From contig NZ_MXAV01000007.1 of the NCBI RefSeq assembly GCF_002847505.1, positions 1-64,000 of the forward strand: 64,000 nucleotides of DNA, written 5' to 3'. The stretch is from Acidithiobacillus marinus. GTDB lineage: Bacteria; Pseudomonadota; Gammaproteobacteria; Acidithiobacillales; Acidithiobacillaceae. The notes beneath the pieces were generated by a model. It was not told the origin of the DNA. It was given only the letters and a program-made list of their open reading frames with translations, and did no database searches. Each line of letters begins with the position of its first letter. The stretch's first letter is position 1. This document shows positions 33,614 through 41,697 of this stretch, in pieces. The translations under genes were made by a program, and so were the position numbers.

Positions 33614-33690
33614 CCATACTTTCTGTCCGGACTCTTCCTTGCGGCAATCAAGCTGAAAATGGTTTCAGCGATTTTTACAAGGAGAGTGTC
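33614..33690 (+). promoter_or_regulatory. Cassette leader C (erf): core plus RBS hairpin
   Basis: Core CCATACTTTCTGTC (33614-33627). The outer stem CCTTG / CAAGG holds AAGGAG; an inner 7-bp stem GCTGAAA / TTTCAGC lies in the loop. Confidence 0.78.
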
Positions 33691-34353
33691 ATGGAAGCAC
33701 AAAAGCTGTACGCTGCCTTGCTCAAGGCGCAAAAGTCATTTAACCCTATCACCAGGGACGGAGAAAATCTCACGTTCAATTCGCAGTATGCGACTTTGGA
33801 TTCCTTATTGAATGCTGTTCGCGGGCCTTTGCTGGAATCGGGCATCTTACTCATGCAACCGCCGGTTGATACCGGTGAGCGGACAGAGAACCCCTCTGCA
33901 ACGGTAAAGACTCAACTCATCCATGCGGAAAGTGGCGAATCTTTGGAAATTCTCACCACTATTCCTTTGACAGAACAAAACCCTCAAGGTTACGGATCCG
34001 CCGTGACCTATGCACGGCGTTACGCCCTCATGGGTCTGCTGGGCATTGCCCCTGAAGACGACGATGGTAATGCGGCCTCCGGTGGATCTTCCACCAGTAG
34101 GCCAGCCGCTGCACGGCAACAGCAACGTCCTGCTCCTGCATCTGCGTCTGCACCTGCCTCATCCAGTGGAAACGGCGAAAAACCTGCCGCAAAAGCAGGT
34201 CCGTCGTTGGAGTCAGCTCTTGAGAAGATCAAGAAATCCAGTATTGAGAAGCTGGATTTTGCTGAACAGTGGTGCCGGATCAATTTTGCCGGAGATGACT
34301 TAAAGGCTTTGGAAAAGGCCATTTCTGAACGTCGCAGTTCTGCTGCGGCCTGA
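33691..34353 (+). CDS. ERF-family single-strand annealing protein
   Basis: 220 residues from ATG 33691. ERF core: LYAALLKAQKSFNPITRDGENLTFNSQYATLDSLLNAVRGPLLESGI, then TTIPLTEQNPQGYGSAVTYARRYALMGLLGIAPEDDDGN (the conserved Q-x-x-G-S-x-x-T-Y-x-x-R-Y motif). A Ser/Ala/Pro-rich linker leads to a short helical tail. P22 Erf-type proteins anneal complementary strands; together with the YqaJ exonuclease downstream this forms a recombination module like lambda Red. Confidence 0.88.
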   Translation: MEAQKLYAALLKAQKSFNPITRDGENLTFNSQYATLDSLLNAVRGPLLESGILLMQPPVDTGERTENPSATVKTQLIHAESGESLEILTTIPLTEQNPQGYGSAVTYARRYALMGLLGIAPEDDDGNAASGGSSTSRPAAARQQQRPAPASASAPASSSGNGEKPAAKAGPSLESALEKIKKSSIEKLDFAEQWCRINFAGDDLKALEKAISERRSSAAA

Positions 34354-34368
34354 TCTATCCCATCCCTA

Positions 34369-34398
34369 CCCCACAGCTTCGGCTTTGGGGTTTTTCTT
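34369..34398 (+). terminator. Cassette terminator
   Basis: CCCCACAGCTTCGGCTTTGGGG hairpin type with TTTTTCTT tail after the erf gene. Confidence 0.88.
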
Positions 34399-34416
34399 CG
34401 GTTGCCGTCTGCCATT

Positions 34417-34493
34417 CCATACTTTCTGTCCAATCTCTCCTTTCCGGTATTCGTCGCTGAACACGTTTCAGCTTTCTACACAAGGAGATAAAA
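34417..34493 (+). promoter_or_regulatory. Cassette leader D: core plus RBS hairpin
   Basis: Core at 34417-34430; ATCTC..CCTT pairs with AAGGAGAT; the loop contains CCGGTATTC and an inner stem GCTGAA / TTCAGC. Confidence 0.78.
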
Positions 34494-36218
34494 ATGGATA
34501 ATCTGCAGTATTACCCAACCCCGGACACCCTAATTCAGAAAATGTGGTTCACGTTCAAGGACCGGGATTTTGCCCGTATCCTGGAACCATCTGCAGGCGA
34601 TGGCCGGCTTCTGAAGTTTCATGGAAAATTTCATGATACTGATGCCTGTGAGATCAACATGGACCTACACCCCACGCTAAAGGATAAGGGCATCCAAGTG
34701 GTTTCTCTGGATTTCATGGATCTGCAAGAAGGATCCATGTACTCCCATATCATCATGAACCCGCCTTTCAAGGATGGGGCGGAACACCTCTTGCACGCAT
34801 GGGATATTCTGTATTCGGGCGAGATTGTTTGCCTGTTGAATGCGGAAACTCTCAAAAACCCGTTTTCTCAGAAGCGTAGTCTGCTGAATAGTCTCATTGA
34901 GAAACACGGAAGTGTTGAGTTTCTAACAGATGCTTTCATGACGGAAGATACAGAGCGCAAAACAGAAGTGGAAGTCGCCCTGGTGCATCTGACAAAAGTG
35001 CCTGAACAGCGGCATGACTTTCTCGACACGATCATTGACGGGTTGGACAGAAACGAACGGGAAGATGTCGATTATGACCCGTTGCAGGAGCTGTCTATCC
35101 CCACAAATGTCATACAGAATGCGGTTAAGGCATTTGATTGTGCATGGGCCGCACAGAAGGAAGCAATTATCATGGAAGCCCGTGTCAGCCATTATCGCCG
35201 CATGTTGGGCAAGAGCTTGAGGGAAATGCAAAGGGAAACATCACATCCTGATGACATTAACCCGGCACCCAAAAGCAAGAGAGGTATTCATGGAGCGTTG
35301 AATACCGCATACGAAGATCTAAAGGACCGTGGCTGGTCTTACGTTATCCGCTCCACAGAAGTGAATAAAATGACTTCAACAAAGGTGCAGCAGGATCTGG
35401 AAAGTCGCTTTGAATCCGTAAAAAAGATGGACTTCACCGTTGGAAATATTTACGGATTCCTGCAGGGATTGGCCATGAGTAAGGGCGATATTCAGCTCGA
35501 CATGGCCTGCGAGATCTTCGACCAGATCACCAAGTATCATAGCGATAACACAGTTTATTATATGGGGTGGAAGTCGAACGACAAACACCGCATGGCGGGG
35601 ATGCGAATTAGAGCCAATCGCTTCATATTACCCGGTTTTTCTATGGATTCATGGCAACGTAGTCTTGGATATTATGCCCGGAAAATCCTGGAAGACATAG
35701 ACAAGGTTTTTGCCATGCTCGACGGCAAGGACTGTCCCCGCTATGGGCTAATTGATGCTTTTGAGGGTCAACTGTCGGATCTAAGGGGTGGCCAGCGCGT
35801 CAAAACCGACTATTTTGATATTCGGTTCTATCCCGGCATTGGCACGATTCATTTTTTCCCGAACAATGAGAAAATCATGGATCGTTTGAATGTTATGGTT
35901 GGTCTGCGGCGACAATGGATACCGGAGAACGCCACCCCTGAACAGGAGAATCCTTTTTGGAAACAGTATCGGGAAGCCGAGAAGTTTAATAAGGGATTGC
36001 GCCTTACCAGACAAGAAAGCTGGGCTTTATCTAACCGGGAAACAGCCTATCGGGATGACAGTTACGAAGAAACTATGGCATCGTTTCATAACAATCTGGT
36101 TTCATCTATGGAAAAACTCGGCTACCAAAGCAATTTTGCTTTGGTTGACTGTTCTTCAGGTTCAGCCTGTCATACGGCGACCATGAGCCTGCCTAAACCA
36201 GTCGATCTGGCATCCTGA
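34494..36218 (+). CDS. Adenine methylase-like protein with DUF4942-type C-terminus
   Basis: 574 residues. The N-terminal domain has the SAM-binding EPSAGDGRLL (31-40) and the catalytic NPPF (89-92) of N6-adenine methylases. The C-terminal half includes TDYFDIRFYPGIGTIHFFPN, the pattern of DUF4942 domains often fused to such methylases in plasmids and ICEs. The target recognition part is not evident. It may modify the element's DNA or act with the recombination genes beside it. A single-gene cassette with leader and terminator. Confidence 0.75.
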   Translation: MDNLQYYPTPDTLIQKMWFTFKDRDFARILEPSAGDGRLLKFHGKFHDTDACEINMDLHPTLKDKGIQVVSLDFMDLQEGSMYSHIIMNPPFKDGAEHLLHAWDILYSGEIVCLLNAETLKNPFSQKRSLLNSLIEKHGSVEFLTDAFMTEDTERKTEVEVALVHLTKVPEQRHDFLDTIIDGLDRNEREDVDYDPLQELSIPTNVIQNAVKAFDCAWAAQKEAIIMEARVSHYRRMLGKSLREMQRETSHPDDINPAPKSKRGIHGALNTAYEDLKDRGWSYVIRSTEVNKMTSTKVQQDLESRFESVKKMDFTVGNIYGFLQGLAMSKGDIQLDMACEIFDQITKYHSDNTVYYMGWKSNDKHRMAGMRIRANRFILPGFSMDSWQRSLGYYARKILEDIDKVFAMLDGKDCPRYGLIDAFEGQLSDLRGGQRVKTDYFDIRFYPGIGTIHFFPNNEKIMDRLNVMVGLRRQWIPENATPEQENPFWKQYREAEKFNKGLRLTRQESWALSNRETAYRDDSYEETMASFHNNLVSSMEKLGYQSNFALVDCSSGSACHTATMSLPKPVDLAS

Positions 36219-36229
36219 TTCTCACCCCA

Positions 36230-36260
36230 CCCTCACGCTTCGGCTTGAGGGTTTTTCTTT
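36230..36260 (+). terminator. Cassette terminator
   Basis: CCCTCACG..GCTTGAGGG hairpin and TTTTTCTTT tail. Confidence 0.88.
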
Positions 36261-36276
36261 GCCTGCTGTGCGCTTC

Positions 36277-36332
36277 CCATACTTTCTGTCACCGCTCTTT
36301 TTTTCGGTATTCATCCGAAAAGGAGCAGCCGT
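36277..36332 (+). promoter_or_regulatory. Cassette leader E: core plus RBS hairpin
   Basis: Core at 36277-36290. Stem GCTC..TTTTCGG / CCGAAAAGGAGC closes a TATTCAT loop; GGAG lies within the stem. Confidence 0.8.
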
Positions 36333-36422
36333 ATGGCTATCGTCGTGTGCGCGTGCGTGATCACGGGCTTCAGCATTTATGCTGGGGTTCGTGGCTCACT
36401 CATCCGCTCCGGTATCATCTGA
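36333..36422 (+). CDS. Tiny membrane peptide (29 aa)
   Basis: The ATG follows leader E directly. The peptide (MAIVVCACVITGFSIYAGV...) is a single hydrophobic helix with two cysteines. About 100 bp without a clear gene separate it from the cassette terminator at 36525. Its reality rests on the leader in front. Confidence 0.45.
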   Translation: MAIVVCACVITGFSIYAGVRGSLIRSGII

Positions 36423-36524
36423 TACTGGATCCTCTGCTTGCTTTTGCAAGCCGGGGAGCACGTCGCCCCTGGGAACAGAAGGTAGTCAGATGGAACTCAT
36501 CTCGCTATCACGACGCATCTCCCA

Positions 36525-36555
36525 CCCCACAGCTTCGGCTTTGGGGTTTTTCTTT
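36525..36555 (+). terminator. Cassette terminator
   Basis: CCCCACAGCTTCGGCTTTGGGG type hairpin plus TTTTTCTTTG. Confidence 0.88.
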
Positions 36556-36565
36556 GTGTGCTAGT

Positions 36566-36622
36566 CCATAGTTCCTGTCCGGCCTCTCCTTTCCGGTATT
36601 CAATCATCGTAAGGAGAGTGTC
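36566..36622 (+). promoter_or_regulatory. Cassette leader F (variant core)
   Basis: The core reads CCATAGTTCCTGTC (two changes). Stem CTCTCCTT / AAGGAGAG, loop with CGGTATTCAATC; the Shine-Dalgarno is in the stem. Confidence 0.75.
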
Positions 36623-37120
36623 ATGGGTATTCGTGTACGGATAGGAAGCAAACAGGATGACTGCCGCAGTGTGTACGGCATTCTGTATGATGATTCCGCC
36701 CCGGATTCATCGAATGCCGCATCGTTCTGGTGCGGCATTCTCAATGGCCCCGCTAACATTAAGGCGCACACCAAAAATGAGGTGTTTGCTCGTTATCAGT
36801 CGCGGGTTCTGTACCCAGGGGCTGAATACAAGGAAGTTCAGCATCTTCGGCTGACACCCAAAGATGCTTTCACCCATGGTTGTCTCACGTTGGCTAAGGC
36901 AATAACCAAGAAATTACTGAAAGCCAGAACGAGCATGTCCGGCCCTGACGAACCGATAAAAGACATGCCCAATTATATGTTAAATTTGGGGAAAGTGGTG
37001 GTACTCCCTTTAGGAATCGGATTCTGGGAGGGCGACCGGTCAGGACTTCAGCCAGAACCCACTGAGGTTGTGCAAACGCAGATCCAAAAAATACCGGCAT
37101 CACAGCCCTGGATGTTCTAA
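36623..37120 (+). CDS. Hypothetical protein (165 aa)
   Basis: Single gene between leader F and the terminator at 37131. The product (MGIRVRIGSKQDDCRSVYGILYDD...) is soluble, with a mixed alpha/beta pattern and a conserved-looking FWCGILNGPANIKAHTKNEVF. No family recognised. Confidence 0.6.
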   Translation: MGIRVRIGSKQDDCRSVYGILYDDSAPDSSNAASFWCGILNGPANIKAHTKNEVFARYQSRVLYPGAEYKEVQHLRLTPKDAFTHGCLTLAKAITKKLLKARTSMSGPDEPIKDMPNYMLNLGKVVVLPLGIGFWEGDRSGLQPEPTEVVQTQIQKIPASQPWMF

Positions 37121-37130
37121 TCCACCCTTA

Positions 37131-37160
37131 CCCCATAGCTTCGGCTCTGGGGTTTTTCTT
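37131..37160 (+). terminator. Cassette terminator
   Basis: CCCCATAGCTTCGGCTCTGGGG hairpin type with TTTTTCTT tail. Confidence 0.88.
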
Positions 37161-37171
37161 CGGGCGTCATT

Positions 37172-37231
37172 CCATACTTTCTGTCCGGCCTCTGATGTTT
37201 GGAATTCACCCCCAACACAAGGAGAGATTTA
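37172..37231 (+). promoter_or_regulatory. Cassette leader G: core plus hairpin
   Basis: Core at 37172-37185. GTTTGG pairs with CCCAACAC around a GGAATTC loop; CTCT can pair with AGAG around AAGGAG. Confidence 0.72.
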
Positions 37232-38122
37232 ATGAAAATCATCGAGATGGAACAAAATACCGCCGAATGGCTGTCATGGCGGACGGGCGGTATCGGCGGA
37301 TCCGACGCCCCGATCATCATGGGCATGAGCCCGTTCAAAGACCCATATACGCTTTACAGTGAAAAAGTGGGCATCACTAAGCCCGCTATCCCGCACCCTG
37401 CGGCGGCCAAGGCCATGCAGCGCGGTCATGACTTGGAGCCAGTGGCGCGTGATCTGGTCAACGGCATTACCGGAGAGTTTTTTTCTCCGATCTGTGGCGA
37501 ACACCCGCATCACCCTTGGATGAGGCTATCTGCAGACGGTATTTCCATGGATGGTGACACCCTCCTGGAGATCAAGTGCCCAGGAATAAAAGACTGGGAA
37601 ACCGCCGTGTCCGGCAAAGTGCCGGAGTAGTATCTCGGCCAGGTCCAGCACGCCTTGGCCGTTTCCGGAGCCAACAAACTCCTCTACGCCACTTACCGGC
37701 CAGAGGCAGCGGAGATCCCGATCATTCTGGATGTATTGCCGGATCCGGAATTTCAGAAACGGCTTATCCAGCGCGAGTCGGCTTTCTGGAAAGCAGTCAC
37801 AGATGAAGACTGGTCGGTTTTTGACCATTCTGTATCAGATTCCCTGCCCGACGGCTTTGCCGACCTCGCAGCGGAATGGCTGGATTTTCAGTCCATGGTG
37901 GAAACGGTAAAGAGCGAAGAAAAGCGTCTTCGGGAAGCCCTGCTGTCTTTCCTGCCGGAAGGCGAGGGGATGATCAAGGGTGCGGGTCTGGAAGTCTCCC
38001 GGAAGTATGCCAAGGGCAGCGTGGATTATTCGCGTCTGCTGCAGGAGATCGGTTTTGACACTTCCACATTGGATACATACCGCAAGGCCGACACCTTGCG
38101 CGAAACCATTCGCAAATCGTAA
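37232..38122 (+). pseudogene. YqaJ-type exonuclease interrupted by in-frame TAG
   Basis: Two halves in the same frame are separated only by TAG at 37628-37630. The first 132 residues have the YqaJ start (EQNTAEWLSWRTGGIGGSDAPIIMGMSPF), LSADGI and LLEIKCP (catalytic Asp and Glu-x-Lys). After the stop the fold continues with YLGQVQHALAVSG, which supplies the conserved Gln residues, and ends at 38122. A Tyr codon at the amber position would restore a normal 296-residue protein. YqaJ enzymes degrade one strand so that Erf can anneal; with the stop read literally the nuclease is broken. Readthrough or sequencing error are alternatives. Confidence 0.82.
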
Positions 38123-38133
38123 GGAGGAACGTC

Positions 38134-38553
38134 ATGAATGTCAGAATCACGATTGTCAGGGCATCCAATAGCCCGACGCAAAAGGTTTGGGGTTGTATTA
38201 TTCCCGATGGAGTGTCTGATGCGGCGATTTTCTACGGCCCAGGGACTAAGCTCGGTGGATCTGTTTACAGGAAACCGGGACATACCGCCATTACCATGCT
38301 GAACAAGAAAACTCGTGGAGAGTATTCCCCGCTTTATGATCTCGATGGTGAACTGGCTGACGGTGTTTCCACAAAAGAAGCTGGTGAAAAATTGCTGAGG
38401 GCTATTCAAACGGGCAATTTCGAGCAATTATTGCGCACCATCTTTACAAAAAGCACCCACAAGCCAGAATCTCCCTCCAAATCTCCGAGCATAACCGCCG
38501 AACGGATTCAATCGGCTGTCCGTGCGATCCAGTCTCCGGACTGGGCTTTCTGA
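38134..38553 (+). CDS. Hypothetical protein (139 aa)
   Basis: It follows the exonuclease gene by 11 bp with AAGGAGG and shares its cassette. The product starts MNVRITIVRASNSPTQKVWGCIIPDGVSD and is beta-rich, then helical and Ser/Pro-rich. No family recognised; perhaps a partner of the recombinase genes. Confidence 0.55.
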   Translation: MNVRITIVRASNSPTQKVWGCIIPDGVSDAAIFYGPGTKLGGSVYRKPGHTAITMLNKKTRGEYSPLYDLDGELADGVSTKEAGEKLLRAIQTGNFEQLLRTIFTKSTHKPESPSKSPSITAERIQSAVRAIQSPDWAF

Positions 38554-38565
38554 TTAACCCCCTCA

Positions 38566-38594
38566 CCCCATGCTTCGGCCTGGGGTTTTTCTTT
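38566..38594 (+). terminator. Cassette terminator
   Basis: CCCCATGCTTCGGCCTGGGG hairpin type with TTTTTCTTTG; between convergent genes. Confidence 0.88.
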
Positions 38595-38607
38595 GTCTGG
38601 TCCGGTT

Positions 38608-38934
38608 CTACCGAATGACTACCGCAGTCCCGTAGGCCGTGACTTGTATAAACTCTTCTTCTTCGCCGCCGCCCATGGAAGATGTATTAAACCGGAATCC
38701 CACGATAGCATTGGCTCCGGCCTGTTCCGCTTGACTGACCATAGCTTCCACCGCACTCTGATTAGCGGTCATGACCAATTTTTCGTAACCCGCCATTTTC
38801 CCGCCAGTAATGGCCCGTATTTTTCCCAGGACGTTACCCAACTCGTTCCGAGAGCGTACTGCCACGCCATACACGGCTCCGAGCGTTTGTTCGACGGACT
38901 TCCCGGCTATTTCTTGATCGGTAACAACGAGCAT
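38608..38934 (-). CDS. YbjQ/UPF0145 family protein
   Basis: 108 residues with the full family pattern: LVVTDQEIAGKSVEQTLGAVYGVAVRSRN, then a helical middle, AMVSQAEQAGANAIVGFRFNTSSMG and AYGTAVVI. The family forms pentamers and has no settled function. Its ATG overlaps the stop of the parM-partner gene region (adjacent codons), so it is the last gene of the segregation operon. Confidence 0.8.
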   Translation of the reverse strand: MLVVTDQEIAGKSVEQTLGAVYGVAVRSRNELGNVLGKIRAITGGKMAGYEKLVMTANQSAVEAMVSQAEQAGANAIVGFRFNTSSMGGGEEEEFIQVTAYGTAVVIR

Positions 38935-39422
38935 TAGCCATTCCCCCCTTGCTCAGTACAAGTGACCAACTCTTTCAGAGTGAGCAGATCATCCATAGAG
39001 TAGGGCTGCTCCCTGGGGAATCGAGTCGCCAGTTCGCGCAAATCTTCCGAGACACCCTCTGGTAGATGGGCCAGAGTAAAGGCCACCAACTCTTCTTCAC
39101 CCTTGGCCTCTGTATCCGTTACCGCATCTCTGGTTGATTCATCCCGACCTTTGGGTTTGGGCTGGTTCATCACCTTGGGTTCCGTCTGATAGGCTTCCAT
39201 CTTAGACGTTCCGGGCTGCGATTTCACGGGCTTTTTATTGGGTCCTGATGTTGTTCGGGAAAAGTATTTCTCAGGATCCGCTCCGCCGTTCCCGTTCCGT
39301 ATAGCATCCAGCAGCGCCATCCTCAACATGAGGTTGCGATACCGCGCAGGAATATTGTCAAACCAATCATACAGATCGGCATCTGTTTCTTTGACGGTAA
39401 AAATCACTCGTATTTTTCGCAT
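38934..39422 (-). CDS. StbB/ParR-like partner of the actin
   Basis: 162 residues from ATG 39422 (MRKIRVIFTVKETDADLYDWFDNIPARYRNLMLRMALLDAI). The N-terminus looks like a ribbon-helix-helix DNA-binding unit with an R-x-x-x-L-M-L-R-M-A-L helix; the rest is charged and disordered. Position directly after the ParM gene is that of StbB/ParR adaptors, which bind centromere repeats and cap the filament. The assignment is by context and fold pattern. Confidence 0.6.
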   Translation of the reverse strand: MRKIRVIFTVKETDADLYDWFDNIPARYRNLMLRMALLDAIRNGNGGADPEKYFSRTTSGPNKKPVKSQPGTSKMEAYQTEPKVMNQPKPKGRDESTRDAVTDTEAKGEEELVAFTLAHLPEGVSEDLRELATRFPREQPYSMDDLLTLKELVTCTEQGGNG

Positions 39423-39438
39423 CTGCCCGCCCTCTTGT

Positions 39439-40398
39439 TTATTTGTTCCGGATGTTCCATATCCCGGCGCTGATCCGGCGGAATCCCTCTGCAACAGCAA
39501 ATCGGGGGTCTTCCACCAGCTCTGCCTGGGGCCAGTAGGCTTTAAGCCCATCGAACATCAGCGCAGCGCCACCGCCAGCCACGAGTATTCTTTCGAGCTT
39601 CCTGCCGGTATCCCCGAATTTGTTGGATGCGGCATCGAAGATTTCCGAAGCCAGCACATGCAGTGCCATATCTACTATAGGCCTGACATCGTTCGTTTGG
39701 CCGTTATATTTGATCGTTTTCTTCCAGAGAGCGTCGTCGGCATCCAGGTAATCAATTTTGTATCCCTGTTCATTGAGTTTTCGCATCACCAGATTTGCGG
39801 CTCTGCTCATGCCTCTGGCCGATCCTGCCGCCCCCTGCACCCATCGACCATCCAGCATGGCCATAAAGTCGGTCGTGTACCGCCCTATGGCCACCACCCC
39901 TAGATCGCCTGTGGCGTCCGGCTTCATGCTGCCGTTTTCGTCCACTCGATACCGCAAGGCGACCCCTGCGGGTTCCTGGTGGACCCGTACTTCGGCATCC
40001 GTACACACCGAGACAATGTTCCGCATCCGGAGATTCTGTTCTGCATAAATGGATGGTGGCAGTCCGGTGGCAATGCTGTGGATGCCCCCGGTATCCCGCA
40101 TCACGATGTTGACCGCTCCTTGTACCAGCGCCTGAAACTCCGGCATTTCCAGCCATCGGTCATGCAGACCGGTCACAGCAATACTCCCCACTTCATGCAC
40201 GGCGGTTTCGCCAAAGAAATAATCCATGCCATTCACGTCTGCCGTTTCGGTCTTGGCCTGTTCTGATGCTTCCTTGTCCGTGATGGTCATGGCGGGGACC
40301 GCCACGGACGGAAACATGGCCCGCTTGATGGTTCCATCCTTGCCCTGCCATGTCAGTTTTACAGCGGAATGCCCTACATCCAATCCTACACACGTCAT
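39439..40398 (-). CDS. parM: ParM/StbA-type plasmid segregation actin
   Basis: 319 residues from ATG 40398 (AAAGGAG upstream). Actin-fold motifs: phosphate-1 GLDVGHSAVKLTW, phosphate-2 DLGVVAIGRYTTDFMAM, adenosine motif ILVAGGGAALMFDGLK. ParM polymerises with ATP and pushes DNA copies apart. An ICE with its own segregation system probably passes through a replicating extrachromosomal state. The upstream 455 bp contain phased repeats suited to be the centromere. Confidence 0.88.
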   Translation of the reverse strand: MTCVGLDVGHSAVKLTWQGKDGTIKRAMFPSVAVPAMTITDKEASEQAKTETADVNGMDYFFGETAVHEVGSIAVTGLHDRWLEMPEFQALVQGAVNIVMRDTGGIHSIATGLPPSIYAEQNLRMRNIVSVCTDAEVRVHQEPAGVALRYRVDENGSMKPDATGDLGVVAIGRYTTDFMAMLDGRWVQGAAGSARGMSRAANLVMRKLNEQGYKIDYLDADDALWKKTIKYNGQTNDVRPIVDMALHVLASEIFDAASNKFGDTGRKLERILVAGGGAALMFDGLKAYWPQAELVEDPRFAVAEGFRRISAGIWNIRNK

Positions 40399-40438
40399 AT
40401 CAAAATCTCCTTTTTGGTTCCCAATATGGAAGAGTTTA

Positions 40439-40447
40439 TACACTATA
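40439..40447 (-). promoter_or_regulatory. TATAGTGTA promoter-like motif before parM
   Basis: Minus strand TTATAGTGTATAAAC about 45 bp before the parM start; a second copy lies at 40658-40666. Confidence 0.5.
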
Positions 40448-40499
40448 ATATCATTCCAGGAGACACAAGAGCACTTCTGTGGACCTGAGAAGCACGAAT

Positions 40500-40780
40500 A
40501 CGACCACAGGATACCTGTAAGCACTCGCAAGCACTCAACAGAACTTGCGACAACCACACAATACCTAGAGAGGCTGCTTTATTCTCATCCTTTGAAGTCT
40601 TGTGTGGTCTTGTAGAGTCTTGTTCGGTCTATCTGAGTGCTTACAGATGCTCAAAAATACACTATAGTCATTGCGGGTTGTTATTCTGATTGTCTTTGGT
40701 GGTCCTCAAGAGTCCCTTTTAGTCCGAACAGGTTGTTACCTGTCCTTAAAGGGGCTCAAGAGTACCCTCAAGCACTCAAA
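40500..40780. repeat. Putative parC centromere: phased short repeats
   Basis: No gene lies between 40399 and 40853. The stretch holds 10-bp phased repeats: GTCTTGTxxx three times plus GTCTATCTGA (40597-40636), GTAAGCACTC and GCAAGCACTC (40517-40536), further AAGCACTC at 40770, its inverse GAGTGCTTAC near 40634, and CTCAAGAGT twice (about 40704 and 40755). ParR/StbB-type centromeres are built of such helically phased iterons next to the parM promoter. Confidence 0.6.
40658..40666 (-). promoter_or_regulatory. TATAGTGTA motif within parC-like region
   Basis: Minus strand ACTATAGTGTATTTTTG; second copy upstream of parM, 220 bp from the first. Confidence 0.45.
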
Positions 40781-40853
40781 AAAATGCAGCTTTGTGCTTT
40801 TCATAACCTTATAATATCATTGTCGGCGATATTTCTCGTCCACGGACCAAAAA

Positions 40854-41462
40854 ATGTCTCCTGACCGAAAAATCCTGACCATCGAAGAATTTGCCGATGA
40901 CCGCCAGATTCAAAAAACATCGAGCCGCGCCCCTGTTCCTGCCGGAAGCGACCCCAATATGACGGAATACCTCCGGACTCAACTCGACCGCACGATTGCC
41001 GCCCTGGGCGAGATAGACGAGACTCTTGAGCTTCATGGTCGGATTCTGGACACCTACCAGCCCAAGAGTAACGAAAAGATAGGATTGTTCTGGGAACGAA
41101 GCGAGCGACGGCTTAATAACGCACTGCAACCCAGAATGGTGCGTTGGCTCATGCGGCAGTTTTCTGGCCAGTACCGTTGGTTCTACACATTCCTCCCGCT
41201 GAAAGCCCTTTCCCGCAAAGCGAAGAGCAAGGGTGGCTGGGGGCTGGGTGTGGAGCAGACGCGGGAATCTTTGAACCGGATACAGGATTTGATCGAACAT
41301 CGCAGATTGATCTTGCATCAGTGGGTGGGTTTATCGAGATCGCTATCCCATGCTGAAAATTACATATCCGACCTGGAGAGAGAACGCGCATCCTTGCGGG
41401 AAGCGATACCCAAGGGTCCGTTCTATGAGCAGTCCCTGAAATACAACCGCCCCCTGGAATAG
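40854..41462 (+). CDS. Hypothetical protein (202 aa), divergent from parM
   Basis: Starts ATG 40854 about 40 bp after a good TATAAT (40809-40814). The product (MSPDRKILTIEEFADDRQIQ...) has an N-terminal disordered segment, a helical coiled-coil part (LRTQLDRTIAALGEIDETLELH), a hydrophobic/aromatic middle (RWLMRQFSGQYRWFYTFLPLKAL) and a helical end. No family recognised. Divergence across the centromere suggests a role in maintenance. Confidence 0.5.
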   Translation: MSPDRKILTIEEFADDRQIQKTSSRAPVPAGSDPNMTEYLRTQLDRTIAALGEIDETLELHGRILDTYQPKSNEKIGLFWERSERRLNNALQPRMVRWLMRQFSGQYRWFYTFLPLKALSRKAKSKGGWGLGVEQTRESLNRIQDLIEHRRLILHQWVGLSRSLSHAENYISDLERERASLREAIPKGPFYEQSLKYNRPLE

Positions 41463-41472
41463 CGCATCAGGC

Positions 41473-41503
41473 AAAGAAAAACCCCAAAGCCGAAGCGATG
41501 GGG
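41473..41503 (-). terminator. Cassette terminator
   Basis: Minus-strand CCCCA..GCTTCGGC..TGGGG hairpin with T-rich tail after the three tiny membrane ORFs. Confidence 0.88.
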
Positions 41504-41519
41504 TTGGGGAAGATCGTAA

Positions 41520-41609
41520 TTAGTGCCGGGTCAGCAAATAAATGGCGACACACCCAATAACAAACCTGCTTCCAGACACAATAGTGTCATACCAATCGAG
41601 CGCAGACAT
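41520..41609 (-). CDS. Tiny membrane peptide (29 aa)
   Basis: The ATG lies 1 nt after the stop of the previous peptide. MSALDWYDTIVSGSRFVIG then CVAIYLLTRH: one hydrophobic helix. Third member of a tandem trio in cassette I. Confidence 0.42.
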   Translation of the reverse strand: MSALDWYDTIVSGSRFVIGCVAIYLLTRH

Positions 41610-41610
41610 T

Positions 41611-41697
41611 TCAGTGCTTCCTAAGCGCCACAATGAAATATACGATGACGAAAAATCCTCCGAACACCAAAACAGACTCAAAGATAGTGAAAAACAT
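41611..41697 (-). CDS. Tiny membrane peptide (28 aa)
   Basis: AAAGGAG lies before the ATG, which overlaps the stop of the 41-residue ORF (TGATG). MFFTIFESVLVFGGFFVIV then YFIVALRKH: almost entirely a transmembrane helix. Confidence 0.45.
   Translation of the reverse strand: MFFTIFESVLVFGGFFVIVYFIVALRKH

Noticed and set aside
36423-36524. A second small gene in the cassette after the 29-residue peptide
   Set aside because: The only ATG frame (36490) runs into the terminator hairpin and lacks a ribosome-binding site.
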